Of a stretch of DNA of 64,000 nt, positions 1-11,500 are shown in pieces. Position 1 is the first letter of the stretch. Every line of letters begins with the position of its first letter. The stretch comes from Euborellia annulipes. Its lineage: Eukaryota; Arthropoda; Insecta; Dermaptera; Anisolabididae. The position numbers were made by a program, and so were the translations under genes. Location: NCBI GenBank assembly GCA_023213315.1, contig JAKCPI010021856.1, positions 45,001 through 109,000 on the forward strand. Reading direction: 5' to 3'. Below the pieces are notes generated by a model. It did no database searches. It was given only the letters and a program-made list of their open reading frames with translations, and had not been told where the DNA came from.

Positions 1-533
1 AAATTTTTTGTTTGGCATTTTAAAAAATTCAAGAATCTACATTCATTTATTTTTATCATATCTATTGATAACATTCTCATATGATAAGGTTTTTCATCCA
101 AAAATCCGAGTTCTGATAACGTCATTTATGATTTTACCAAGTCTATTTACCTTCTTATATTTTTTATCATAGGATAATAATTTTTATCAATTTCTAAGAA
201 GTTATTCTCCTACTTGATTGATTTATTTCACACATTTGTAAAATAAGAATAAATATTAATATATATATATGATGATTTTGCATGATTTTGTCAGATAACT
301 AACTAATCAAGAGATCAGATGATGATTGAAGCCATCTAAAATATTCATAAATTTTTTTAAACCGACCCACGAATTGAATCCTAATCATAGTAGAATGACA
401 TAGCAACTTAGAGTCAATAATTTATTAATCCAATAGAAAGTTTTTGGACAATTAGCAATCAATTTCTTTTATTTAAAATAAAAATGAAAGTTTATTAATT
501 GAAAATATATATATTAGGGTGGCACTTATTTAC

Positions 534-1158
534 CAAACTTGAAATTCTGAACGGTTCACCCCCCAAATCATTCAATCATTATCACAAAAAAATAAGATTG
601 AAATGGTAAAAACCCTCAAATTAAGCGTTTAAACCGTGCTGAAATACAAATGAAGATTATGAAGATTATTAGCATAAAGTGTACTTCAAACGATTTCGAC
701 GAAAATTTTCAAAAATTTGTTGATTTATGAATTTTAATCAAATCAATGAAGCGAATTTTGAGAAAATCGAAAAAATTCAAAAAGTACATCAATAAAGTAC
801 TAGTACTTTTTGGCTGAGGTTAAAATTTTATATTCAAGTTAGAACACACACACACACCCCTGGGACGTGACACCAAGCTTTTGAACAAAATCAGCCAAAA
901 GTAATAGTACTTTTTGAGTTGTTGTTTTTTTTCCGATTTTCTCCAAATTTGTCCCAACAATTTTGATTAAAATTCATAAATCAACTATTTTTTAGATGCT
1001 TTTTAATATATCCGTGAAATTTTTCGTGGAAATAGTTTGAAGTACGCTTTATGCTTCATTAGCATTTCGGCACGGTTTAAACGCTTAATTTGAGGGCTTT
1101 TACTATTGTAATCTTATTTTTTGGTGATAATTAAATGATCTGGTGGGGTTCAGAATTT
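534..1158. repeat. Inverted-repeat element, family R1 (fullest copy)
   Basis: Left arm (about 534-720, GAACGGTTCACC... with TTAAGCGTTTAAACCG) reappears reverse-complemented at about 1010-1158. The centre carries a segment containing AGTACTAGTACTTTTTGG and AAAATTCATAAATCAAC. That central segment recurs elsewhere in the window (4535-4800, 5150-5440, 48087-48460, 53280-53430 and, inverted, 56985-57150), which defines an interspersed family. No transposase frame is visible. It is probably a non-autonomous DNA transposon. Confidence 0.6.
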
Positions 1159-1440
1159 TATCCAATAATGAATTAGTAGAAATTTAATAGCATCACATGT
1201 AATATATAAGCTCTACTACTGTATATATAAATAGAAATATATATACATATATACAGTAGTAGAGAGTTTATATATATTTAGTATAGTTATATATATACAG
1301 ATTATTATCTTCCCATATACAGTTTATATATATATATATATATATAAGAATCTTTCTGATTGGTTAACATTTATATCATAATAGAAATATATCATTCTTG
1401 AAAATGTTTTAATCATTTTTTTTTATTTTCATTGTTTTAG

Positions 1441-1551
1441 GTGTATTGTCCAAGCGGCGAAAAATGCCCATTGGCAAATTCAAACGTGCCCTGGGCGTTT
1501 ATGCAGGGTGAAATCGCGACAATCCTTGGTGAGGTGAAGAAAGAAACTTAG
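1441..1551 (+). CDS. Terminal coding exon of an upstream gene (partial, 36 codons plus stop)
   Basis: A pyrimidine-rich acceptor ends in TTTTAG at 1440. A phase-0 frame then runs 36 codons to a TAG at 1549-1551. The peptide starts [14 protein letters not shown] and ends GEVKKET, with two cysteines and a PWAF motif. Local base composition is clearly more GC-rich than the AT-rich flanks, as in the other exons of the window. The 5' part of the gene would lie left of the window, so family and function cannot be assigned. The downstream sequence to about 1900 is also relatively GC-rich and would be 3' UTR. I am fairly sure it is an exon and have no view on the product. Confidence 0.55.
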   Translation: MYCPSGEKCPLANSNVPWAFMQGEIATILGEVKKET

Positions 1552-3774
1552 CAGAATCGGCACTTCAACCATCACGTTGGAGTTTCGTATTGATTTTTGT
1601 CTGTGGCCCTAAGGGCGACACGCCTGTTGATGTTGCATTGTTGCAGCTGTTCAAGTGGTCACTTCTTGGTTAAAAAAAAAATATATAAAGGTGCTTTCTG
1701 TGCGCCAGCCACCTCTATATATGATGGAGTTGGTGGCCTACAAAGTGCCCGAAGGGGGACATCACATTCTGTTCCCTCTAAAATATTTAAATATTTCATA
1801 AAAGAGGCTCTCGCGAAGCATTGGACAGTCATGGTCCCCATTTTTCCCACTCTTGTTGGTCGGGATGTCCAATCGAGTGCCAAAAAAAATATATATATAT
1901 GAAACCTGGCAATAACATCAATTATTCTCCTTTGTAAATAGATTTATATATAATCTAAAAGAAAAGAAAAAAAAACGAAACAACAACTTATTTAATTTAA
2001 ATCAAATTTTTATTTTTATTTTGAGTTATATTTTTTATACACACGTATATATACATATATATATTTAAATACATTTATAATCTTTAATTTGGCTATATAA
2101 TCATTTTCATTGAAAAATTCTGTGATTATATTATTATGATTTTTCATATATATAAATTCATTTATATATATATATTTCTCAAAACATCTTCTTTATCTTT
2201 TTTTTTTATCAGATTCAAAAATAGAGGAAAAAAGTCCTGTGAAAATCCTCCATATTTTGAAATTCTCTCGACTATTGAAAAAGGAGATTTTTTATTTTTA
2301 TCAATATTTTTTTTTTTTACAATGTTTTGTGAAAAAAAGTCTAACGTTTTAAATAATCCTAGATATTATTTTCCAGATTTTGCTCAAATTTTGTATAAAA
2401 TAATAGGATAAAGCCGCGGTCTGGGTACCAAGTTGAAAACTTTGAACGTTGGGTGCCAATACAAAAAAAAAAGAACTTTTTATATCCTGCAAGCATACAA
2501 TTTTTTAAAAATGTAACGCTTTTATATTGATGGTCCTATTGTTCCAAATCATTTGGCACTCAAAAGAAGATTAGTTGCATATGAAAAAAAAAATCCAAAC
2601 CTGCCGCAGCTGTTGATTATTTTGAACTTGATAAATAAAATCAATCAAGTTTTTAAAAGCTTTCACATTTGTAAATAAAATTACTTATTAAATAATTATT
2701 TTTAAATTTAATTCTGGTAATTTATTTTTATAAAATACAGAGATTTGTTTTGTGATTGTTTCGGTTCGGTTTAATAATAATTTTCACTATTACCGAACCG
2801 AATTTTTGTATTTTATACAAATAAATTGTATCATTTAAACAAGGATAATTTATTTAATAAGTAATTTTTAAAATTTCAAAATGCTTTAAATGAGCTAAGT
2901 GATAGATAATTAATATCACTATAATAAATACCATCGTTTTAATTTTTTAACATTTTGCTGATTGAAAGAGCTTAAACAATCTTATAAACATTGTCTTAAT
3001 TTCTTGGTGGTAACATTGACTGAGGAGGATTGTTTCAGGATAGGAAGATCAAAATGAATTTCGTGTAAATAATTATGTAAATAATATATATTTCAGTCTG
3101 TAAGCTTCATGCAGCCCGTGGGGCGGCATAAAAAACACAAACAACACATAAATACAACACACACACACACAACATGAACATAATACACATGATTTTGGCT
3201 GGCTATTGCTCTCTTGTCCCTGAGAAACAAAAATATAAACGGGACGAAATGTACAAATTTGATTAGTTTGTAATTTTTTCTAGAGTTATTTCCTATTTAA
3301 AAAAAAAAAAAAGGATCTCTTTTTAATTAATTTCAGGGGTAAACAAACAAGAATGCCATACAAATATTTCGTTCGAAATTCTCATTTTTTTAACCCCTTT
3401 ATTTATCTTCTTTCTCTCTCTTCCTCTTCCTCTCTCTCTATCTCTATCTCTTTTTCTCTTGCTAATACTATTATAGATATATGCATATAAGATTATTGTA
3501 AAACATTTGTTGTATACTTATATATCCGAGCCCATAAAAAATAATTAAAAAAAAAAAAAAAAAAATATAAAAAAAATCTCTCCTTAGATATTCTGTTTTT
3601 TGGATCTATAAAGGGGGTTCGTTTTCCCAAAAAAAAAGGGACCTCCCGGGTCGCTCCTAGTCAAAACGCCGCCCTTCGGGCGATTGGAACTCCAGTACTC
3701 GCTATTTGTAAACTTTGAGAATGGATGAACGATGTGAATTATATTATAAAATATATATATAAATAAATAAATAA

Positions 3775-3805
<31 letters not shown>

Positions 3806-4160
3806 TATAAAAAAAAAAGTAAATAAAATAAAAATAAAAAAAATTTCTCATCGCCTCACAAATTGATTTCGAGGGCTGTTTTGATTGGCGGTCAAATTTT
3901 GTTGCCATTCTACTCCTAAACCTTCTCCCTCCTAGTCCATATGACTTGAATGACTGTCAAAGAAAAATATAAAAACTAGCAGTCCTCAGATTTTCAATAT
4001 TCCCACCATTATTTTGTACAATTTTCACTTCTTGTAATTATACTTTTTTGGAACTGGCGATGTTTGTTGCTTTAATTTTTTAATGTAAATATTGTAATAT
4101 ATATTATAATAATTATTATTATTTTAACACTTGTAGAAAAATAATAAAAAATGATACAAT
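1552..4160 (+). other. Probable 3' UTR / downstream flank of the 1441 exon, low complexity
   Basis: No convincing coding frame is present. The open stretches at 1597-1902 and 2136-2411 lack splice context and protein-like composition. The block holds (TA)n tracts, a CT-rich microsatellite near 3410-3460, poly-A and TAA runs around 3540-3830, and an imperfect inverted pair, GGTTCGG/CCGAACC, at 2761-2810. A GC-richer stretch at 3600-3720 is unexplained. AATAAA-type signals are frequent because of base composition, so the true transcript end cannot be chosen. Confidence 0.3.
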
Positions 4161-4866
4161 GTTTTAAATCTTTGATATTTATATAATAACCCTTGACATA
4201 CACCTATTGTCCTTTTTCTGAATCACTTTTCTTATGTTAAGATACCTTTTTAATTTTTATATAAGTATTACATTGATAATACACTAATTTTGAGCTTATT
4301 TTACTTATGTTTCTGTTTATATCACCCATTGATAACAGGGTTGACATAGAGTTTCCTCAGGTGTGCAAAACCCACTGATTTTTTTGGGGCTTTTCAATTA
4401 AAATCCAACTTTTATTTTATTTGGGTTTTATCGGGGTTTTTACTTTTTCTTACTTATATATGAAATATATATCATCATCATTACTATATATAAAACGCTA
4501 GCCACTGTCCCTCTCTGTGTGTATGTGCCTGTTCTCTCGCTGATTTGCCAGATTTACAGGAAGTGGAATTAAGAAGGAGAAATACACGTTTTATGGTCCC
4601 CTGAGTCCAAAAAAGTGGGTCCCCCAAATTTATCTGTCTGCGAACAAAATATCTCACCCTCCCCCCCCCCTAATGGATGAAAATAAGCTTTTGAACAAAA
4701 TCGGCCAAAAAGTTTCAAAGATTTCGTTTAAAATTCATAAATCAACTAACTATTTTTTAGATGCTCTTTAAAATGTCTATCCTCTTTTTGCTTATATTTC
4801 AAGGTTTTTACTTAGTCTTACATCTATATATGTTAATATATAGAGAGAGAAAGTATTGGATTCATG

Positions 4867-5138
4867 CAAGGGCGGATCCAGAGGTGTTTCTCGGGGGGGG
4901 GGGTAATTTGGAGTGACTCGTCGCACAGCACACTATTTTTTCTTAATTTCAGTAATTTAAAGGCGCATTCTGTACTTGTTTGCCAGAATATAAATACAAA
5001 TCAGATTTTTAAGTATTAATTTTTAAAATTTTACGTGAAAAATAAATTCTTTTGCAAAAAAAAAAGGTATTTTTTTCAAATCTCGGGGGGGGGGGGGTAA
5101 TTACCCCCTTTACCCTCCCCCCCTTGTATCCGCCCTTG
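4867..5138. mobile_element. hAT-type MITE with 8-bp target duplication GATTCATG
   Basis: The element is flanked by GATTCATG at 4859-4866 and 5139-5146. Its ends are inverted: CAAGGGCGGATCC at the left, and the reverse complement of GTATCCGCCCTTG at the right. Internal G and C homopolymer runs are typical of this MITE group in the window. An 8-bp duplication with short CA-starting termini is the hAT superfamily signature. The apparent reading frame at 5009-5224 runs through it and is not a gene. Confidence 0.8.
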
Positions 5139-5149
5139 GATTCATGTCT

Positions 5150-5440
5150 AGAATTCGATGTCGAGATTTTGACGGATATACACGTTTTGAGGTCCCCTGA
5201 ATCCAAAAATGGTTTTCGCGACATGGTCTGACTGTCTATCTGTGTGTCTGTATCTCAAGAACAAAAAGAGCTAGGAAGTTGAAATTTTATATTTAAGTTA
5301 GGCACCCCCATGGGACGTGACACGAAGCTTTTGAACAAAATCGACCAAAGGAGTACTAGTACTTTACTGATGCACTTTTTCAGTTTTTTTCGATTTTCTC
5401 AAATTTCCTAAAGCCCCCCGAAGACGATCAATAAAATTGA
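5150..5440 (+). repeat. Partial copy of repeat family R1
   Basis: It matches the R1 centre: GAGCTAGGAAGTTGAAATTTTATATTTAAGTTAGGCACC, the CATGGGACGTGACACGAAGC segment and the AGTACTAGTACTTTACTG segment. A similar partial copy lies just upstream, at about 4535-4800 on the far side of the hAT insertion at 4867, so the two could be halves of one interrupted copy. No coding content is seen. Confidence 0.5.
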
Positions 5441-6838
5441 CAATTGCAATTGTCAATGATATCATTGATCCGACTTATTGACCGTCTTGGAGACAATTGT
5501 CGACGTCGATTGATAGAAATTTTGATTGAAGGGCATTGATAAGAGCCATTGATGGTGTAATTAGCAATTGACAATCGTTTGGTCAATGGCTCGCCAAACA
5601 ACAATTTTTAATTTTAATTCATAAAATGAAATGAATTTTCAAGAGTGCGAACACAATAAAATCTTTAAATAAAAAAGTTTAATTTATAAGTCATTTTTTT
5701 AATGATTATAATTTAAATTTGATCAAACAATTAATACAGAGAATATAAAAACTAATTAAATTTGAATCTTGTTCCTATCTTGATTCTATTTTAACCCGCT
5801 CTATTCTCTTTGAATTTTTCTTAAAGTGTAGTCTCTTCAATCCAAGAAATAATTATCTTAAAATTTTTCATTTAATATCTGTTTAATATCCTTTACCAAA
5901 TATATATTTAGAAATGAAGCCATTTGATGAACTTACTGGTAAAATGAAAGTATATTTCTATTTTCGAATGATCGTTTTTCATTAATTTAAAAAAATGGAC
6001 GCCTATATCCAAAAATATTCATGCCAATTTTACAAGTGGATTTTTAATATATTTTCCTGTAAGTAATTAGGTTATTATATATTTGAATTATTTATTTATT
6101 AATCTTCTAGGGTTGAATATTTATTTGGTAAAGAAGAGTTTGATAGGCTATAACTGAATTTTCTACACTCCATTTTCTCCCCATTTGCCTGCATCTCATT
6201 AATATATTTATTTTTTATTATTAAAAAAATACTTTTTTTTTATCTTGCTGTACAGATAAGCAATATCATAATAAATCATTTAATAAAATTATCAGCCTTG
6301 AGATAACAATCTGGGCTTATCATCATCATCCATATTTTTTCACACATTTACATCATCACTAATTGATTATTTCTTAAAATACAAGCTAATTAGTTAATCT
6401 CGAAAAAAAACTCTGAACTGTTGAATTATCCAACTAACACAAAGTTCTTTTCTTATCATATTTATTAAACGATAAACTTTTACATACAAAAAAAAAAATT
6501 TAACTAGGAAGAATAAAAAGTATTTTTTCAATAATAAAGGAAAATGTTTGCAAAATTCAACCTATGTTTAATTCTCTAATTATTTTTAGATTATAAAGTA
6601 ATTTCAAATGAGTTTTTATTGATACTAGAATATGTGAATAGAAGTAATGAATCCAATAAAATGCAGATAAATCATTTTAATAATGCCTGCCCTATTGACA
6701 TTTTAATTTTTGATCTCACAACTAGAACAATTTTTTTTTCAAACACACTTTTTTCCCATACACACTAACACAGACATCCTTTTCGGCAACTCAGGTCATA
6801 TACTCGTATTTTATTAATATATATATTTGGGGTCCAGG
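5441..6838. other. Stretch without recognised genes
   Basis: This is AT-rich sequence with a cluster of CAATTG/GACAATTG words at 5430-5590 that form imperfect inverted repeats. I see no exon with matching splice signals. The missing 5' exon(s) of the large plus-strand gene should lie somewhere left of 8481, but I could not pick one out here. Confidence 0.3.
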
Positions 6839-6970
6839 TGATTTTATTTAAGCCATTTGGATACCATAGTCATTTGGTATCCAAATGGCTTAAATAAAAT
6901 CATCGGACTGCCTGGGATCCGAACCCGTGACCCTTGGTATAGAAGGCCAGCACATCGACAACAGCTGTTA
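6839..6970 (-). repeat. tRNA-derived SINE, minus strand, with a tail-to-tail hairpin
   Basis: On the minus strand it has a tRNA-like head with a B-box-like GGTTCGGATCC segment (about 6917-6932) and the CTTCTATACCAAGGG loop shared with the copies at 28832 and 35638. The 3' module ATTTAAGCCATTTGGATACC occurs twice here in opposite orientation (6841-6901). It makes a hairpin with 27-bp arms and a 7-nt loop. Confidence 0.65.
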
Positions 6971-7020
6971 ACTATTCAACGTATACTTCTTCATTTTTCA
7001 TCTGGATCTAAGCTCTAGTG

Positions 7021-7216
7021 CCGGGGTGTCAAACTCGCTGCCCGAGATGAACATTTTTGCGGCCCAGTCAATCTATCCGACGCAAAGTAAAAATAAAATT
7101 AGAAACGAAACCAGCATATAAAATTATAATATACTTTATTTATAAACTATACGGATCATTTTAAAGTTAAACATTGTTTATTTGGCTCAAGTTAGCATTT
7201 GAGTTTGACACCCCTG
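7021..7216. mobile_element. hAT-type element with 8-bp target duplication CTCTAGTG
   Basis: The duplication CTCTAGTG flanks it at 7013-7020 and 7217-7224. Termini are CCGGGGTGTCAAACTCG at the left and, inverted, GAGTTTGACACCCCTG at the right. This end sequence is characteristic of a widespread animal hAT group. The internal region is non-coding, so the copy is non-autonomous. Confidence 0.82.
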
Positions 7217-7550
7217 CTCTAGTGCAAGCATTAATCAAAATAAATAAATATGGAAGCATTCCTTTCATTATTTCATGTCTAAACACAGTCATAGTCGTCA
7301 TAAGTATTATCTATAGAAAAATATAGACTCTCTATCTCTTTTATAAATATCTTAAATTATTTTAATTTTGTCTCGAACATTATTTACTTATTAAAGATAA
7401 ATATGCTATAAATATTTATGCCTTTCTCATGAATAAAGCAAATTTACACTGTAACGTCATTTGATTTGAGAATATTTCGCCTAGACTAAGGTCATCTTCA
7501 CTACAAAAATGTGTTTTGACTTGTGGATGACCCCTCTTCAGCTTGTAAAA

Positions 7551-7760
7551 AATGTGAGGGTCAATATTAAGTCCCACCCATGGGTTTTCTACTTGTGATT
7601 ATTTCATTGTTTTAAAAAAAAATATAAATTTTTTAATGGAAACTTTCATAGTTCAAATCTAGAAAATTTGCAATAAAGATTTTCATTTTCTTTTATAAAA
7701 CAATGAAATAATCACAAGTAGAAAAGGCATGGGTGGGACTTAATATTGTCCCTCACTGTA
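7551..7760. mobile_element. Mariner-type MITE (TACAGTGAGGG family), copy 1
   Basis: A hairpin element of about 210 bp: GTGAGGGTCAATATTAAGTCCCACCCATG at the left, and the inverse, CATGGGTGGGACTTAATATTGTCCCTCACTGTA, at the right. The arms continue inward through ACTTGTGATTATTTCATTG. The left terminal TACA is eroded. Better copies at 12511 and 41321 show perfect CAGTGAGGG termini flanked by TA, the Tc1/mariner duplication. Confidence 0.75.
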
Positions 7761-7789
7761 CATAAGGTTATGGAGAAAATACACCAGCG

Positions 7790-7862
7790 GTTGCTTTCCA
7801 CATTAAAATAATTTATTTGGCAAATATTTCGGATTGCCTACGCTATCCATCAGCAGTGCATC
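7790..7862 (-). repeat. Degenerate hammerhead-like element
   Basis: On the minus strand it reads CTGATGGATAGC, then a short hairpin closing GGAT/ATCC, then CCGAAATATTTGCC. It has the order and spacing of the hammerhead-like cores at 22160 and 47091, but one base of the CTGANGA box is lost and GAAACGTC has become GAAATATT. It is probably a decayed copy. Confidence 0.4.
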
Positions 7863-8480
7863 AAATTATACATATGTGGAGCGTCTTTTACATAACCTTA
7901 ACGATTCATAGCACATAACCCAGGACCTCTATCAAAACATATTTTTGTACTGAGAATGGCTTGGTGTTATGATGACCTAAATATTTAGAATTAAAATATT
8001 GTGAGAATAACACAAATCAGCTGATTCTTATTCTTCCGAAATCCTTTCTTTGGAAAACTCTGAGATACCTTCCATTAATCAAATATTTTATTGTAGATTT
8101 CAAAAAAGTTGGTAGGCCTAAAATAACCTGATGTATGCCAAAATTTAAAGGCGCTTAAAATACAGCAATTCCACGATGTGACATATTCAATATTATTAAT
8201 AATTTAAAAATAAATCATAATATATACAGTATAGTAATCTAAAGCCATTACATAACAATTTAAAAATAAGAAAAAATTTTTTATGGAATTAGATAAGATT
8301 TCGTTTCCAAGTACATCGCGCATTTTCTTATCATTTTGTAGTTTTCCATTCTTCTCTTATCACCATGGCTTAATCACATTACCAAATGATATCTCTCTCT
8401 CACTAACATTTATCTCTCTCTCGACAAACAATTTTATCTTTTTTTTTTTTTTTAATTGTTTTTTTTTTCTATTACGGTAG

Positions 8481-8598
8481 CCCTGGATCTTCACCTGAGC
8501 AAAGACAACTACACAAGAATGCACCAGCTGCCAGGGACACGAAAACATCCGAAGTCAGAAAACGATTGGCTAAAATACGACTTGAAGAACAGCAAAAG
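8481..8598 (+). CDS. Exon (first found) of the large plus-strand gene
   Basis: The acceptor TTACGGTAG ends at 8480. The first base completes a split codon. Then 39 codons read PGSSPEQRQL ... KIRLEEQQK, a basic, probably helical stretch. It ends in phase 0 before GTGGCA, a weak donor that fits the next exon's phase. The preceding exon must end with two bases of a codon, and I did not find it. The overlapping minus-strand frames here are shadows. Confidence 0.6.
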
Positions 8599-11500
8599 GT
8601 GGCAACAAAATTCAAATACATGTAGATTGAAATAGTTTTATCAAATTTTATATACAGGATGCGGGGCCAAAATACGACAAAAAATGTTTTATGGAGAAAG
8701 TTGTTTATTACAGTCAATATTAAAGATACAAAAAAATGCTTTGACATCCCACTTAGGAGCTCCTTTTTGAAACTTCTTATTCAATATAGCTGCCCTGTGC
8801 CTCTATCACACTCTCAATCCTCTTTCTAAAGCTCGAGCATGCCTTCTTCAAATGTTCTCGGTCGCAAACGCTGCCTTGATGGCGGCGTGGAGGAAGGCGA
8901 TGTTGAGCCTGGACTTGTCGGTTTGTCTCTCGATAACGCTCCACACGTGATAGTCGCGAGGGTTCAGGATGGGACTTTAGAAGGTCACAAATCATTCGAC
9001 CAAAACATATCCAGGGAGCTGATGTTGGATTAAATGACTTGTATAAGCAGGTGTGGTCGACTTGTTGGAAGATGTACGGCCTCCCAGAGGTCATACCCTC
9101 CATCCACAGATGCATCTTGGGTACCCGAAGAATCCTAAAATCTCTGTCAGCTTTCTTCCAGCGGGAAGACTTTTTAACTAGGCCGCTCTTCTGTTACATT
9201 CCAAGCTTGACTTGACAAACTCGGCCATTTGGAGATTATTAAAGTCTTACCAACGTATCTAGTAGGCCTATACCTTAGTGCCAATTAGTGCTACCCCTGA
9301 ATTCTAATTTACTGAGAAATTCAATTTTGTTCGGATTTTGACAGCGCACCCTGTATTAATTAGTAATGACAGGAATCTTTGGGAAATAATCTAAAAATCT
9401 CATTTTAACATTTTTCAAATTAGAAGTTTTATTTCAATGAAATCTGAAATTTCTAATCAAGGAGCTGAATTTAATATCCAAGTTGTGACTGTGAATATCT
9501 AGTGAAGGTTGTGTAGATCCAGGATGCAGGGACAGCCAAGAAGTATCACTATGATTGCTTTATTAAAGATGTCAATCTTCAGATGGACTATAATAAATTC
9601 ACCGAAACGTTTCCAGCCAATTGATAAAGCATTCAGAGTATAATTGCTTGGCTGCCTTTGCCTCTACACATCCTTCACGAGATGAATTAATGATAGTGGA
9701 AAGAATTTAACAAAAATTCCCACAGAAGAAGACTTTAGATCATAGTAATTACTGCATACTATTGATATACTGTGTATAATTAGTTGAATGTAGAAGTTAG
9801 TGGTTGCGTTCTCTACAAATTATAATTAGTTACTAAAAGAGGGGAAAGAGAATGGTTAATATTCGATATTGAGAATTTCTCAAATTTAAGACTTTTTGGC
9901 TTATTTTATATAACGTCATCATTTGAGCAGTACGAACTCGAAAGACAAAGCATTAAATTAATAGTATAATTGTAAGTTAAATGAATCAGAAACGTCTGAA
10001 TTGGAGTTTTCAAGACCGTAGAGAAGAGGGTGGCAAACCCCTTACCCGCGGGCGCAAGTGTGCTTGTAAGCGATTTATTATGCACCCACCACACGATTCC
10101 CGACAAATTAAAGTTATTAGGAATTGAAAAAATTAAAAATTTACCTATAATAAACATGTGTGATATATGGAGGGTTCAAAATACAAGTGAACCAAGTCCA
10201 CTTTTTGTCATTTTAGAGTTAGCAACGCTATAACATGCACTAACTATGTACAATTTCTGTGTAATAATGAACCAAGTCCTAGTTCTGAAAATATCGGCTT
10301 GACTTGACTTTTAAAAAATGTTAACAGGTATTTTTGTTATGAAGCTTTAACTTTAAACCTCTGTAGCTCAAAGGTAAATAAAGTGGACTTGGTTCACTTG
10401 TATTCTGAACCTTCCATATATTACATATTGTTGCGCCCGCAACGTTCATGAAATTGTTACTTCTAAAAAAGTTGACCAACCCTACCGTAGAGACTCATCT
10501 ACTGTCTAATGAGCATAACATTATAATGAAACTTCACTATTATTAAACTGACTTTATTTTTGGAAATTTGCTCTTTTTAATTAGACCGCTAGAATTTTTT
10601 GATGGTGGAATCACTAATAACTTGAAGCCAGAATCTTGTCTTTCTCCAATTTACCTTTTAGCTCTCCATCTTTATCTACATTATATAACTAATTTAGGAA
10701 ATATATTAATCACTAAAGAGATTTGTTTATATAAAATATTTTCCCCAAAATTTAAATGATTTTGTTTAATTAATTATTTTTTGTTTAATTTTTCAGAAAT
10801 CCTCAAAAAATTTATTTCATCGTTTTAAGCCCAGAATCAACAAAACACGACCTGAGGAACATTTGAAAAATGCAAGGAAAGCAGAATCTCTTCTGGATAT
10901 GAGAACTATTGAATCTCTTGATCTTCCATCAATGCGATTTAATAAAAAAAATCCATTAAAGAATATAGAAGTAAGCAATATCATAATTACACTTAAGATC
11001 TTAATACTTTACTACTAAGAAATAAAAAGAGTAATTTGAGAAAATCACGATTGTAAATAGAAGATTCTTTTTAACTTCGTGCTTCAAAGTTTACTTTTTT
11101 TTATACTTTAATATGATAATCCCGAAAATTGGGCAGATTTTAATGAATCTATTTTAGTTTAATTCATTATATTAATTAAAAAATTTTTTATTATTTTAGG
11201 AAGAATCTTTAGTTCGAAGTCTCTCTTGTGAATCATTCATCTTAATGCCAAAATCAGAAAAAGAAGAAAGGAAAACAATCACAGTTGAGGAATATAAAAA
11301 TGAAGACATGATCGTGTCAGCAGCCCGAATTATAAGTGAATTGCGAGTATCTCTGAGTAATTGTTCAATGCCTGAAATGATGGCAAAAAGGATTGCATCC
11401 ACCAAAGGATTGAGACCTCAAGAACTCAGGAAACTGAAGGAGGCCCTTGTAAAGGTGAATTTTCATCAAAATATTTTTATTCTAGATTATTTTCTTTATT

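Noticed and set aside
1597..1902. Open frame of 101 codons after the 1441 exon
   Set aside because: No splice context, contains low-complexity lysine/tyrosine runs from TA repeats, and lies where 3' UTR is expected.
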